A stretch of DNA of 64,000 bases. It comes from SIG598 sp045605025. GTDB taxonomy: Bacteria > Bacillota > Clostridia > Oscillospirales > Acutalibacteraceae. Positions 55,678 to 64,000 of the stretch are shown here, piece after piece. Location: assembly GCA_045605025.1 (NCBI GenBank), contig JAZUPE010000018.1:1-64000 (forward strand), read 5' to 3'. A model generated the notes under the pieces. The model was not told the DNA's origin and ran no database searches. It was given only the letters and a program-made list of their open reading frames with translations. Numbering within the stretch: position 1 is the first letter of the stretch; the number at the start of each line of letters is the position of its first letter. Position numbers and translations under genes: made by a program.

Positions 55678-57414
55678 TCACTTCTCTATAGCGTCAAACT
55701 TGCACAGCTGGGCGCATACGCCGCAGCCTACGCAAAGGGTGTTGTCGATGTGCGCCTTGCCGTCGCGGAAGCTGATGGAGGGACAGCCCATACCCATGCA
55801 GACCTTGCAGCCCTTGCACTTGTCGGCGTTGACCTTCACAGGGGGAGCGGTCTTGACGTGCTTGAGCAGCACGCAGGGACGGCGGCTGATGATTACCGAG
55901 GGCTGGTCGGCGGCAAGTTCTTCCTTGATAGTGGCTTCCATAGCAGCCAGATCATAGGGGTCCACCACCTTGACGCGGCTGATGCCGATGGCGTCGCACA
56001 GCTTCTCGAGGGAAACCGCGGCGGTCACGTCGCCCTTGAGGGTGACACCGGTGGTGGGGTTCTGCTGGTGACCGGTCATGCCGGTGATGGAGTTGTCAAG
56101 GATAATGACAACGGAAGCAGAACGGTTATAGGCGATATTAACCAGCGAGTTGATGCCGGTGTGCATAAAGGTGGAATCACCGATAACGGCAACCGACTTG
56201 CTCTCGCTCTCCGCGCCGCGGGCCTTGTTGAAGCCGTGGAGTGCGGAAACAGAAGCACCCATGCAGATGCACCAGTCCATGGCGCCCAGCGGAGCGGCAG
56301 CACCGAGGGTGTAGCAGCCGATGTCTCCGGAAACGGTCAGCTTGAGCTTCTTCAGGGTATAGAAAACACCTCTGTGGGGGCATCCGCTGCACATTGCTGG
56401 AGGACGTGCGGGAATCTCGTCCTCCAGCTTGGCGGCGACGGCTTCCTCGCCCAGAACCAGCTTCTTTACGAGACCCTGAGAGAACTCGCCGCACATGGGG
56501 AACAGATCCTTGCCGATGACCTCAATGCCCAGAGCGCGGCAGTGATTCTCGATAATGGGATCCAGCTCCTCGATAACATACAGTTTCTTTACCTTTGCGG
56601 CAAAGTCCTTGATGAGCTGCACGGGCAGGGGGTTGACGATACCAAGCTTGAGGTAGCTTGCCTTGTCACCCAGGGCCTCTTTGGCGTAACAGTAACTGAT
56701 ACCGGCGGCGATAACGCCGATCTCGTCGGAGTTCATTTCAACGCGGTTCAGACCGTTGAATTCGATATCCTCCGCATACTCAATCTGCTCGAGGGTGCGG
56801 CGCTCGACCACAACGTGCTTACCACGGGCAAAAGCCGGCAGCATGACGTGACTGGCGGGACTCTTTTCATAGGGCTTGAGCTCGTCGCCGGAACGCTCAC
56901 CGATCTCGACCAGCGAGCGGCTGTGAGCCACACGGGTGCACATGCGCAGCATGACGGGGGTGTTGAAGCGTTCGCTTAGCTCGTATGCCTTTTTGGTATA
57001 CTCCAGAGCCTCAGCGGAGTCGGAGGGCTCCAGCATCATGATCTTGGAGGCGATGGCGTGATGGCGGCTGTCCTGCTCGTTCTGACTGGAGTGCATACCG
57101 GGGTCGTCAGCCACGCCGATGACCAGACCGGCGTTCACGCCCACATAGCTGGCGGTAAAGATGGGGTCGGCGGCCACGTTAAGACCAACGTGCTTCATGC
57201 CGCAGAACGCGCGCGCACCGCCCAGAGAGGCACCGCAGGCCACCTCGGCGGCGACCTTCTCGTTGGGGGCCCACTCAGCGTAAATGTCCTCGTAAGTAGC
57301 GGCGTATTCGGTGATCTCGGTGCTGGGGGTGCCGGGATAGCTGGACACCACGCGCACTCCGGCCTCATAAAGACCGCGAGCCACCGCTTCGTTGCCTAAA
57401 AACAGTTTTTTCAT
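55678..57414 (-). CDS. iorA: Indolepyruvate:ferredoxin oxidoreductase alpha subunit
   Basis: A 578-residue thiamine-pyrophosphate enzyme. N-terminal pyrimidine-binding domain (LFLGNEAVARGLYEAGVRVVSSYPGTPSTEI), middle linker, TPP-binding domain (GDIGCYTLGAAAPLGAMDWCICMGASV, near residues 363-389; GDSTFMHTGINSL), and two C-terminal 4Fe-4S motifs (CKGCKVCMGMGCP, about 536-548, and CVGCGVCAQLC, about 562-572). With IorB it catalyses CoA-dependent oxidative decarboxylation of aryl pyruvates from aromatic amino acids. First gene of the operon iorA-iorB-paaK-ACT, with the promoter at 57451-57479. GAAAGG precedes the ATG. Confidence 0.95.
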   Translation of the reverse strand: MKKLFLGNEAVARGLYEAGVRVVSSYPGTPSTEITEYAATYEDIYAEWAPNEKVAAEVACGASLGGARAFCGMKHVGLNVAADPIFTASYVGVNAGLVIGVADDPGMHSSQNEQDSRHHAIASKIMMLEPSDSAEALEYTKKAYELSERFNTPVMLRMCTRVAHSRSLVEIGERSGDELKPYEKSPASHVMLPAFARGKHVVVERRTLEQIEYAEDIEFNGLNRVEMNSDEIGVIAAGISYCYAKEALGDKASYLKLGIVNPLPVQLIKDFAAKVKKLYVIEELDPIIENHCRALGIEVIGKDLFPMCGEFSQGLVKKLVLGEEAVAAKLEDEIPARPPAMCSGCPHRGVFYTLKKLKLTVSGDIGCYTLGAAAPLGAMDWCICMGASVSALHGFNKARGAESESKSVAVIGDSTFMHTGINSLVNIAYNRSASVVIILDNSITGMTGHQQNPTTGVTLKGDVTAAVSLEKLCDAIGISRVKVVDPYDLAAMEATIKEELAADQPSVIISRRPCVLLKHVKTAPPVKVNADKCKGCKVCMGMGCPSISFRDGKAHIDNTLCVGCGVCAQLCKFDAIEK

Positions 57415-57450
57415 GTATAATACCGTGCCTTTCGCTTTGGTTGAATTAAC

Positions 57451-57479
57451 ATTATATCACAATCCGCGCCGCAGTACAA
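57451..57479 (-). promoter_or_regulatory. Promoter of the ior-paaK operon
   Basis: On the minus strand TGATATAAT gives an extended -10 (TATAAT 57451-57456); the -35 at 17 nt is TTGTAC (57474-57479). It lies about 37 nt ahead of iorA. Confidence 0.65.
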
Positions 57480-57638
57480 CAAAATGTCGATAATACGGGA
57501 ATGTTTCCATATCAGCCTACGTTATGTCGCGGTCGGACAGATCCTGTCATAATCGCTGCAATGATTTTATCACTTTAAAGCGCGGGTTGCAACAAAAAGT
57601 TTTGTGAACAATGAAAAAACAGCACAACACAGAAAAAA

Positions 57639-57665
57639 GCCCCGGCCGCGAAAGGCGATCGGGGC
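57639..57665 (-). terminator. Terminator of the LRR protein gene
   Basis: On the minus strand GCCCCG (57665-57660) pairs with CGGGGC (57644-57639) and is followed by TTTTTTCTG, 20 nt past the stop. Confidence 0.8.
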
Positions 57666-57684
57666 AATCAGTTAATATTCAGGT

Positions 57685-59169
57685 TTACTCCACAACCCAC
57701 TCCATTGAGCTTAGGGCATCATAGCCGTAGTATTCCGCCTCGTGGGGAGCGATGACCTTTATCTGCGCGCGCAGAGCGAGGAAAGCGTTCTCCTCGATTT
57801 TTGTCAGGCTTTCCGGAATCCGGACCTGCTCGATGCTTTCGCTGGCGAAGAAGGTATTGTTCTCCAGCACCGTCACACCCTCGGGGATGGATACCGATTT
57901 CAGGCTGGAACCGCCGGTGAACGCGTCGGGAGCGATGGATGTGACACCCTGAGGAATATCGTAGTGTTCCGCGGGTCTGCCCGAGGGGTAGCATATCAGC
58001 CTTGCCTGATCTTTGCTGAACAGCACGCCGTCACGGGAACTGTAGACAGGGTGGGTCTCGCTGACGATTATTGCCTCCAGCGCAGTACACCCGCAGAAAG
58101 CCAGCACTGTTCCCACATCGGCGACACCGTCGTGCAGAGTAACACGTTCAAGGTTGACCACCTCGAGAAAAGCTCTGGTATGTATTTCAATCACACTGTC
58201 GGGAACGGTATATTCGGTGGCTTTCTTTCCGCCGGGGTAGGTAATCAGCTGCGTCATATCCTTGTTGAACAGCACTCCGTCCTGCGAGCTGTATACAGGA
58301 TTATCAGGATGCACGTCGATGGCGGTAAGTTCGCTGCAGTGCTGAAACGCAATCTCTCCGATCTGTGTTGTGGCGGCTGGGATATATACCGAGGACAGCG
58401 AGCGGCAGTAACTGAAAGCGGAGGAATCTATCTTCTCGACGCTGTCGGGTATATCAACAGTCTGCAGTTTATGACAGTATTTAAACGCGTAATCTCCTAT
58501 GGCAGTTATGCTTTCCGGTAAGCTTACAGATTCCAGTGCAATACAGGAGGAAAACGTACTCCCCGCTATTTCGGTCAGACCGTCAGGCAGATCTATCGAC
58601 GTAAGCGATTCGCAGTGACTGAACGCTCCGCTGTCGATATGGGTCAGTCCCTCGGGAAGAATCACCGATTTCAGTGATTTGCAGCTGCCGAACGCTGCGG
58701 TGCCGATATGGGTCAGTCTTTCGGGAAGGACTACCGATTCCAGCGATTCGCATTGCAGGAAAGCTCCAACGTCTATAACGGTGACGCTGTCCGGAATGGT
58801 GACCGAAACAAGATGCAGGCAATTCTTAAAAGCGAGCTCTCCGATGGCAACCACGGGCTCGCCTTCGTGACTGTCGGGCAGCTCCAGCCTGGTGAATCTC
58901 TCAGAGTATTTATTCCGCGAGAAAGCGGAAATTTCGTAGCCGCCATCCACCTTTGTAAAGGTATATGACTGTGCCAGAGTTCCAAGGTCCATCAGATACC
59001 CCAGCAAGAAATATCCGCCTGTCAGAACTGCCGCTGTCAGCGCCAGTCTGATAAAGAACAGGGCGCGTTTGGATATTTTCCGCCGCGGCTTCTCTGTAAC
59101 GGTTTCCGGGACAACATCGCTGTCGTTCACTACAGTACCGCGCACGCAGGCCTCTTTCTTGTTTTCCAT
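57685..59169 (-). CDS. Membrane-anchored BspA-type leucine-rich repeat protein
   Basis: A 494-residue protein: a charged cytoplasmic N-terminus (about 1-36), one transmembrane helix (about 37-60) and an extracytoplasmic domain of about eleven 23-residue LRR_5/BspA repeats (about 100-470), each of the form SLxSVxLPxxLTxIGxxAFxxC, for example LESVVLPERLTHIGTAAFGSC and LKSVILPEGLTHIDSGAFSHC. Two inserted segments HPDNPVYSSQDGVLFNKD and THPVYSSRDGVLFSKD are the usual spacer motif of this class. These proteins are typical gut-bacterium surface binders. It is followed by its own terminator. The GH3 gene lies upstream on the same strand, separated by a strong hairpin. Confidence 0.88.
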   Translation of the reverse strand: MENKKEACVRGTVVNDSDVVPETVTEKPRRKISKRALFFIRLALTAAVLTGGYFLLGYLMDLGTLAQSYTFTKVDGGYEISAFSRNKYSERFTRLELPDSHEGEPVVAIGELAFKNCLHLVSVTIPDSVTVIDVGAFLQCESLESVVLPERLTHIGTAAFGSCKSLKSVILPEGLTHIDSGAFSHCESLTSIDLPDGLTEIAGSTFSSCIALESVSLPESITAIGDYAFKYCHKLQTVDIPDSVEKIDSSAFSYCRSLSSVYIPAATTQIGEIAFQHCSELTAIDVHPDNPVYSSQDGVLFNKDMTQLITYPGGKKATEYTVPDSVIEIHTRAFLEVVNLERVTLHDGVADVGTVLAFCGCTALEAIIVSETHPVYSSRDGVLFSKDQARLICYPSGRPAEHYDIPQGVTSIAPDAFTGGSSLKSVSIPEGVTVLENNTFFASESIEQVRIPESLTKIEENAFLALRAQIKVIAPHEAEYYGYDALSSMEWVVE

Positions 59170-59210
59170 AATATCACTCCGATTTCATTATGAATGTTCC
59201 GGGTACTATG

Positions 59211-59252
59211 CGAGCCGGAGAGGAGTACACGAATGCTCTCCCCTCCGGCTCG
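59211..59252. terminator. Hairpin between GH3 and LRR genes
   Basis: CGAGCCGGAG (59211-59220) and CTCCGGCTCG (59243-59252) form a perfect 10-bp stem, extended by GGAG/CTCC-type inner pairing. No U-tract on the minus strand; probably the GH3 mRNA 3' end. Confidence 0.6.
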
Positions 59253-59265
59253 ATCAGTTTACTGA

Positions 59266-61677
59266 TTATTTCTTTCCTTTTTTGCTCAGCATGCGCAGAC
59301 CCTTGAATACCTTACCCTTACCCAGCCAGACGATACCCTCCAGCTGATAACGGGTGAAGCCTGCCATGATGGATGCACGAATGGGCATCTCAAGCACGCC
59401 CTCCTCAATCATCTTTTCCACGTCCATTCCGGCAACGGCGGTCTTGAGCGCGTGTCTCTTTGCGATCTTGACAAACTGACGGCCGGCAAAGGTGCGGTTG
59501 AGTTCACCCACAGGGCTTTCCAGCGTCAGCGGACGGAACACGTTGCGGTCGGGCAGCTTAACGCCGGGCAGCGACTCGAACTGATGGTCGTTGGGGCGGA
59601 ACTGCCTGAGGGTGGCGACATGATAGTAGCAGTCGGCCTTGGGCTCAAGGTCGTTGGTGGGCTGCTCGGGAGTGGTGAGCGTCAGAGTGAGGCTCAGAGG
59701 CAGCTCGGCCACGTTGGGACCTGCGTACAGCCTGTACTCACCCGGCTCGGCATACCAGGCGTTTGTACGGGTGTTGTACACCGACAGCAGATCGGGAGTC
59801 AGCTCGAACTCCACCACAGCGCTTTCGCCGGGCTGCAGGGCGACCTTCTTGAAGCCCTTGAGTTCCTTTGCAGGACGATACAGCTCAGATTTCTCCTTGC
59901 CCACGAACAGCATGGCGATCTCGCGGCCGGCGACCCTGCCGGTGTTGGTGACGGTGACGCTCACCTTTGCGGTACCGCCCTCGCCGATGGAGGCACTGTC
60001 GATCTTCATGTCGGAATACGCGAAAGTAGTATAGGAAAGACCGCTGCCGAAGGGGAAGAGCACTTCCTTTTTCGCGGTGTCATAGTAGCGATAGCCGGTG
60101 AAGATGCTCTCCCGGTACTCGGCATAGTACATCTCATTGCCGAACCAGCCGTGGCAGGGAGTATCTTCGATGCGCAGGGGGAAGGTTTCGGGCAGTTTGC
60201 CGCAGGGATTGGCCTTGCCGGTGAGCAGGTTGACTGCTGCCTTGCCCAGCTGGCATCCGCCCAGATACATCAGCAGCACACCCTTGACCTTGTTCAGCCA
60301 GGGCATGGAAACGGCGCTGCCGCAGCTGAGGATGACCACCACGTTGGGGTTTACGGCGGCAACGTCCTCGATGAGCCGGATGTGGCTGTCGGGCATATTG
60401 ATGTCGTCGCGGTCAAAGCCCTCCGATTCGATGCTGGCAGGCAGACCGGCGAAAATGAACACGATGTCCTTGTCGCGGGCGGCAATACGGGCTTCTTCGA
60501 TGAGCTTTGCGTTGGGGGTCAGCTCCTCGTCACCGTAGCCGTCGGCGTAGTCAAAGGCGATGCCTGCCTGCTGGAATGCCTCATAGGGGCTGTCCATGAC
60601 AATGGGCTCGATATGGCTGCTGCCGCCGCCCTGATAACGGGGGCGCTTTGCCATGCTGCCGATGACCGCCACGCTGCCGCCCTTGTAGGGCAGGATACCG
60701 TCGTTCTTGAGCAGGACAGCGCTCTGCTCGGCGGCCTCACGGGCAAGGGCATAGTGCTTTTCCATGTTGCAGGAGTATTCGATTTGTTCGCCCTCTGCGG
60801 CGCGCACGATCAGCTCGAGAACAGTCCGGGCGGCGCGCTCAAAACCTTCACGGGAGAGTCTGCCGTCTGCCAGAGCGGCAAGAATGATCTCGTGGGTGTC
60901 TCCGGCACTGCCGGGCATTTCCAGATCCAGACCGGCGTCGTAGCTTTCGGGAATATTGGTGATGGCTGCCCAGTCGGTCATGATAAGACCGTCGTATCCC
61001 CACTCGCCGCGGGTGATATCGGTGAGCAGACGCTTGTTTTCGGTGGCGTGTACGCCGTTGAGCAGGTTGTAAGAGGCCATGATGGTCCAGGGATTACTCT
61101 TGGCAATTGCGCGCTCAAAGCCTCTGAGATAAATCTCACGCAGGGCGCGCTCGTCTACGATACTGTCGTTGACGAATCGGGCCTTCTCCTGAGAGTTGCA
61201 GGCAAAATGCTTGATGGAGGTACCCACGCCCACGCTCTGGATGCCATCGATGATACCGGCGGCCATCTCACCGGTGAGATAGGGATCCTCGGATATGTAT
61301 TCAAAGTTACGTCCGCACAGAGGACTGCGCTTGTGGTTGACTGCGGGTCCCAGAACCACATGAACGCCCTGCTTGCGCGCTTCCTCTCCGATTGCCCTGC
61401 CCACGCGGGCCATCAGCTCGGGGTCGAAAGAGCAGGCGGTAGTACCTCCTGCGGGGAAGCAGGTGCTCTTTACGGTGCCGTTGACTACGTCGTCACCGGT
61501 GCGCTCCACCATCTGACGCAGACCGTGAGGGCCGTCACTGACCATGATTTCGGGAATACCCAGCTCTTTGTTGCTGTACAGGTGCCAGAAATCCACGCCG
61601 GACAGCAGACGTGCCTTCTGCTCGTCGGTAAGCTTAGCGGCAAATGCTTTTGCCTGTTCCACGATTTTACGGTTCAT
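59266..61677 (-). CDS. Glycoside hydrolase family 3 beta-glucosidase-like enzyme
   Basis: An 803-residue GH3 enzyme, cytoplasmic by absence of a signal peptide. Order: (alpha/beta)8 domain with DGPHGLRQ (about 49-56), KHFACNSQE (Lys-His pair) and the nucleophile in GLIMTDWAAI (Asp near residue 241); (alpha/beta)6 sandwich with RPRYQGGGSSHIEP and FAGLPASIESEGFDRDD; fibronectin III-like domain (VTVTNTGRVAGREIAMLFVG, about 595-660); and a C-terminal extension with helices ending KKGKK. It likely removes terminal beta-glucose or related sugars from imported glycosides. The symporter transcribed divergently may import a substrate. GGAGG precedes ATG 61677. Confidence 0.92.
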   Translation of the reverse strand: MNRKIVEQAKAFAAKLTDEQKARLLSGVDFWHLYSNKELGIPEIMVSDGPHGLRQMVERTGDDVVNGTVKSTCFPAGGTTACSFDPELMARVGRAIGEEARKQGVHVVLGPAVNHKRSPLCGRNFEYISEDPYLTGEMAAGIIDGIQSVGVGTSIKHFACNSQEKARFVNDSIVDERALREIYLRGFERAIAKSNPWTIMASYNLLNGVHATENKRLLTDITRGEWGYDGLIMTDWAAITNIPESYDAGLDLEMPGSAGDTHEIILAALADGRLSREGFERAARTVLELIVRAAEGEQIEYSCNMEKHYALAREAAEQSAVLLKNDGILPYKGGSVAVIGSMAKRPRYQGGGSSHIEPIVMDSPYEAFQQAGIAFDYADGYGDEELTPNAKLIEEARIAARDKDIVFIFAGLPASIESEGFDRDDINMPDSHIRLIEDVAAVNPNVVVILSCGSAVSMPWLNKVKGVLLMYLGGCQLGKAAVNLLTGKANPCGKLPETFPLRIEDTPCHGWFGNEMYYAEYRESIFTGYRYYDTAKKEVLFPFGSGLSYTTFAYSDMKIDSASIGEGGTAKVSVTVTNTGRVAGREIAMLFVGKEKSELYRPAKELKGFKKVALQPGESAVVEFELTPDLLSVYNTRTNAWYAEPGEYRLYAGPNVAELPLSLTLTLTTPEQPTNDLEPKADCYYHVATLRQFRPNDHQFESLPGVKLPDRNVFRPLTLESPVGELNRTFAGRQFVKIAKRHALKTAVAGMDVEKMIEEGVLEMPIRASIMAGFTRYQLEGIVWLGKGKVFKGLRMLSKKGKK

Positions 61678-61832
61678 AGTATTCCTCCATAAGTCAAATA
61701 CTCGCAGTCCGGATGGTTTTGGAAGCATACGGACATATTTATTGCATTTTAACATATTATCAACAACCATACAATCCCTTTGATGTAAAAAGACAATTTT
61801 TGACTGACAATAACAAGCAGTGATTTTTGTGC

Positions 61833-61861
61833 TTGACAAGTGCGTCGGATTCGTGTATCAT
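61833..61861 (+). promoter_or_regulatory. Promoter of the symporter gene
   Basis: TTGACA (61833-61838), a 17-nt spacer and TATCAT (61856-61861), 70 nt before the ATG. Downstream, CGCTTT and AAAGCG (about 61880 and 61910) form a loose palindrome in the leader. The 254-nt gap with the divergent GH3 gene holds no other feature that I can identify. Confidence 0.75.
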
Positions 61862-61931
61862 GTCACTACATTCACTTTTACGCTTTCACGCATAAAAGCA
61901 TAAAATCGCTAAAGCGGGCGGAGGTAATCTA

Positions 61932-63464
61932 ATGAACAAGCAGCTTACCCTGTGGCTGGTTATCGCGGCTTATGCCGTGTTCATGCTGGTCATCGGACTC
62001 ATCAATCGCAGTCGTTCCAGAAACATGACCGACTTTACCGTTGGCAGCCGCAACTCCAAGGGCTGGCTTTCGGCTCTGTCTTACGGCACCGCCTATTTCT
62101 CTGCGGTAATGTTTATCGGTTATGCTGGAAAGACCGGCTGGGGCTTCGGCGCGTGGGCTGTGCTGCCCGGCATCGGCAACGCCATATTCGGTTCGCTGCT
62201 GGCGTGGCTTGTGCTTGCCAACCGCACCCGTGAAACCACCCGCCGCCTCAAGATCAAGTCCATGCCCCAGTTCTTCGATGCCCGCTATCAGTCCCGCGGT
62301 ATGAAGCTGTTCTGCGCGCTGGTAATTTTTGTCTTCCTCATTCCGTATTCCGCCAGTGTTTACAAGGGACTTACCAGTGTCTGCTCAGTGCTGCTCAACA
62401 TTCCCGAGAACGTGTGCATGATAATCATCGCTGTTGCCTCGGCGCTCATCATCGTTCTTTCCGGTTATGTCGGAGCCCTCAAGGCCGATGGCGTGCAGGG
62501 TCTGATTATGATGATCGGCGTCATTCTTATGATAATCTTCGTTATCCGCAGCGACGCTGTGGGCGGACTGCAGACCGGTATGGAGCGTCTTGCCGCTGAA
62601 ACCGCCGGACTCAATCTGACCGCGAAGGATCACCTTTCCCTGTGGGGCACCGTGCTGATGACCAGCTTCGGCACATGGGGACTTCCGCAGATGATTCACA
62701 AATACTACGGCATCAAGGATAAGAAGGAAGTGCGCACCGGCACCATCATCTGCACCGTTTTCGGCATCATCATCGGCGTGGGCGGTTACTTTGTCGGTTC
62801 TCTGGGTCACGTTTTCTTCGACCAGCTTCCTGAGGGCGGCGTGGACTATATTGTTCCCCATATGCTGCTCAATTCACAGCTGCCCAATGTTTTGCTGGGC
62901 GTTGTGCTCATGCTGCTCATTTCTGCTTCCGTTTCCACTCTTTCCTCGGTCACTCTCACCGCGTGTTCCACTCTGACCATGGACGTTATCGCTGCTGAGA
63001 GCAAAAAGGAGATATCCAAGACCGCTCAGGCTGTCGTCACCAAGGTCCTGTGCATCGTCTTTGTCGTACTCAGCTTTGTCATCGCCAATTCCAACACCCT
63101 CATCCTGGATATGATGAGCTACTCCTGGGGCATTATCTCCGGTTCCTTCCTTGCGCCTTACGCCATCGCACTCTACTGGCGCGGACTTAACAAGGCCGGT
63201 GCGTGGGCAGGTATGCTGGGCGGCTTCATCACCGCTCTGCCTCCGGTTATCGCCAAGCTCTTTGCCAACGGATGGATGGCACCCTTCGGTCTTGGCGAAA
63301 TGATGAATCAGGGGCCGCTCTTTGCCTGCCTTGCAATGATTGTCTCCCTCATTCTCTGCGTCGTAGTCAGCCTTGCCACCGGCGGAAACACCGCTGAAGG
63401 CCGCGCGAACAATGCGTTCTTCTATGAGGGTCGTGCCGAAGGCAGCCTCGAAGAAGCTCAGTAA
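61932..63464 (+). CDS. Sodium:solute symporter (SSS family)
   Basis: A 510-residue membrane transporter with about thirteen hydrophobic helices and the LeuT-type SSS pattern: FTVGSRNSKGWLSALSYGTAYFSA (first helices), GYAGKTGWGFGAW, SMPQFFDARYQSRGMK, VSTLSSVTLTACSTLTMDVI (conserved Na+/substrate segment near residues 335-355). It imports a solute with Na+. Closest look is to the PutP/pantothenate/sialic-acid-type symporters, but the substrate cannot be named. Divergent from the GH3 gene, with its own promoter and a strong terminator. GGAGG lies 6 nt before the ATG. Confidence 0.92.
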   Translation: MNKQLTLWLVIAAYAVFMLVIGLINRSRSRNMTDFTVGSRNSKGWLSALSYGTAYFSAVMFIGYAGKTGWGFGAWAVLPGIGNAIFGSLLAWLVLANRTRETTRRLKIKSMPQFFDARYQSRGMKLFCALVIFVFLIPYSASVYKGLTSVCSVLLNIPENVCMIIIAVASALIIVLSGYVGALKADGVQGLIMMIGVILMIIFVIRSDAVGGLQTGMERLAAETAGLNLTAKDHLSLWGTVLMTSFGTWGLPQMIHKYYGIKDKKEVRTGTIICTVFGIIIGVGGYFVGSLGHVFFDQLPEGGVDYIVPHMLLNSQLPNVLLGVVLMLLISASVSTLSSVTLTACSTLTMDVIAAESKKEISKTAQAVVTKVLCIVFVVLSFVIANSNTLILDMMSYSWGIISGSFLAPYAIALYWRGLNKAGAWAGMLGGFITALPPVIAKLFANGWMAPFGLGEMMNQGPLFACLAMIVSLILCVVVSLATGGNTAEGRANNAFFYEGRAEGSLEEAQ

Positions 63465-63481
63465 TCGTACATTAGCATTTC

Positions 63482-63520
63482 TGCCGTCCCCGGAATTCTG
63501 TTTCCGGGGACGGCATTTTT
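63482..63520 (+). terminator. Strong intrinsic terminator of the symporter
   Basis: TGCCGTCCCCGGAA (63482-63495) and TTCCGGGGACGGCA (63502-63515) form a perfect 14-bp stem followed by TTTTT. Confidence 0.95.
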
Positions 63521-63566
63521 ATCTGCGCGGAGATTTTTTGCTGTATCTTTCCGGAAAAGACTGTGA

Positions 63567-63572
63567 TATAAT
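63567..63572 (+). promoter_or_regulatory. Extended -10 promoter candidate for the last gene
   Basis: TGATATAAT with TATAAT at 63567-63572. No clear -35. It lies about 68 nt before the lipoprotein start. Confidence 0.5.
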
Positions 63573-63639
63573 TTATTTGTATGCGTTGTATGCGCGCTGA
63601 GCCATACTCTTATCTGATTTATGGAGAATGATTCGAAGA

Positions 63640-64000
63640 ATGATAAGACAACTGATTCGCGCAGCCGCGGCGGCTGCAGCGATATTGACGATGCTGACCA
63701 CGGGCGGCTGCGCCCTGTCGGCGCTTACGGCGGAAAACGTAATGGAGCCGCCTCAACCCTTCGGTGACGGCGCGGCTATACAGGCGGTGCTGGAGAATGC
63801 TCTCGGGCCGCAGATAACCCTGCGCTATCCCAGAAGCGGCGAATACCGCTCTGCGGTAGTGCGCGCCGATGTGGACAACGACACCAACGAAGAGGCGATC
63901 GTTTTTTACCGGCAGGCTACTGAGAACGCAGGAGCGCATATGGCTCTGCTGGACATTGATCAGGAGGGAATGATCGGCTTATACAAGGCCATCCGCGATT
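63640..64000 (+). CDS. Partial lipoprotein gene, runs off the right edge
   Basis: The first 120 codons of an exported protein: an Arg-containing n-region, an Ala-rich hydrophobic core and a Cys after TTGG (TTGGC, about residue 24), the form of a lipoprotein signal. The following segment has DVDNDTNEEAIVFYR near residues 80-94, resembling the acidic D-x-D-x-D loops of FG-GAP/VCBS-type or calcium-binding domains. The family is not identified and the C-terminus is outside the window. ATG 63640 is chosen; the in-frame ATG at 63628 is possible, with GGAG too close to it. Confidence 0.65.
   Translation, partial: MIRQLIRAAAAAAAILTMLTTGGCALSALTAENVMEPPQPFGDGAAIQAVLENALGPQITLRYPRSGEYRSAVVRADVDNDTNEEAIVFYRQATENAGAHMALLDIDQEGMIGLYKAIRD

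Noticed and set aside
55525..56979. Long plus-strand frame opposite iorA, and a similar one at 53662-54951 opposite paaK
   Set aside because: Shadows of codon bias; the minus-strand products are well-known enzymes.
59452..61692. Plus-strand open frame of 746 codons opposite the GH3 gene
   Set aside because: Same register shadow; no ribosome binding site and no recognisable domain, while the minus frame has all GH3 motifs.
1..64000. CRISPR array, prophage or insertion sequence
   Set aside because: No spaced direct repeats of 23-47 nt, no transposase, integrase, capsid or terminase gene was seen; the only long repeats are the in-frame protein repeats of the giant gene.

Overview
The window reads as a chromosomal segment of a moderately GC-rich, endospore-forming Firmicute, most likely a gut Clostridia or Oscillospirales type. 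The grounds are spoIIE, strong AAGGAGG-type ribosome binding sites, TTGACA/TATAAT promoters, Gram-positive sorting and lipoprotein signals, and ferredoxin-dependent 2-oxoacid metabolism. This is inference from content. No rRNA, CRISPR array, prophage or insertion sequence was seen. One tRNA gene, tRNA-Gly(CCC), is present.

Layout. 0-3 kb: folB (minus) and spoIIE (plus). 3.7-14.9 kb: one gene for a secreted, probably sortase-anchored protein of about 3,750 residues (VWA, cadherin-like and choice-of-anchor A domains, five DUF11-DUF11-MucBP-MucBP cycles, a run of MucBP repeats, an NPSTGD sorting motif). 15-20 kb: PAP2 phosphatase, membrane-anchored PIG-L deacetylase, an E2-like acyltransferase lacking the usual His, PP2C phosphatase. 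20-28.8 kb (mostly minus): flotillin/NfeD pair, Sua5-type t6A synthase, TcdA, GNAT, two M42 peptidases, an SDR, with a HAD phosphatase on plus. 28.9-32.8 kb: lipoproteins, a DxDGDG repeat protein, an S41 protease homologue without catalytic residues, a P-loop kinase-like protein. 32.8-35.8 kb: a compact minus-strand operon (acidic His-rich protein, CPBP protease, PNPOx fusion, tandem-TIR protein), a possible defence operon. 36-43 kb: membrane beta-propeller-like protein, lipoprotein, pseudo-serine-hydrolase/GNAT fusion, SpoU methyltransferase, and a TetM-like ribosomal GTPase fused to a Rae1/YacP-type NYN nuclease. 43-47 kb: small metabolic genes, a methyltransferase behind an attenuator-like leader, and the tRNA. 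47-51.7 kb: CotH / VTC polyphosphate polymerase / DUF4956 operon. 52-57.4 kb: iorA-iorB-paaK-ACT arylpyruvate operon and a tandem NUDIX protein. 57.7-64 kb: LRR membrane protein, GH3 glycosidase, SSS symporter, start of a lipoprotein gene.

Best leads for something undescribed: (1) the GTPase-NYN fusion, which would place an A-site mRNA nuclease on a ribosome-binding GTPase; (2) the TIR/CPBP/PNPOx operon; (3) a nested inverted-repeat element in the iorB-paaK gap that pairs over the region beside the paaK ribosome binding site; (4) the leader ORF plus terminator ahead of the methyltransferase; (5) the CotH-VTC-DUF4956 module. None is proven by sequence alone.

Gene starts were chosen by ribosome binding site and conserved N-termini, so several differ from the longest open frame. 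Many genes here avoid TTA, CTA and TCA codons, which leaves long open antisense frames; these are treated as shadows.
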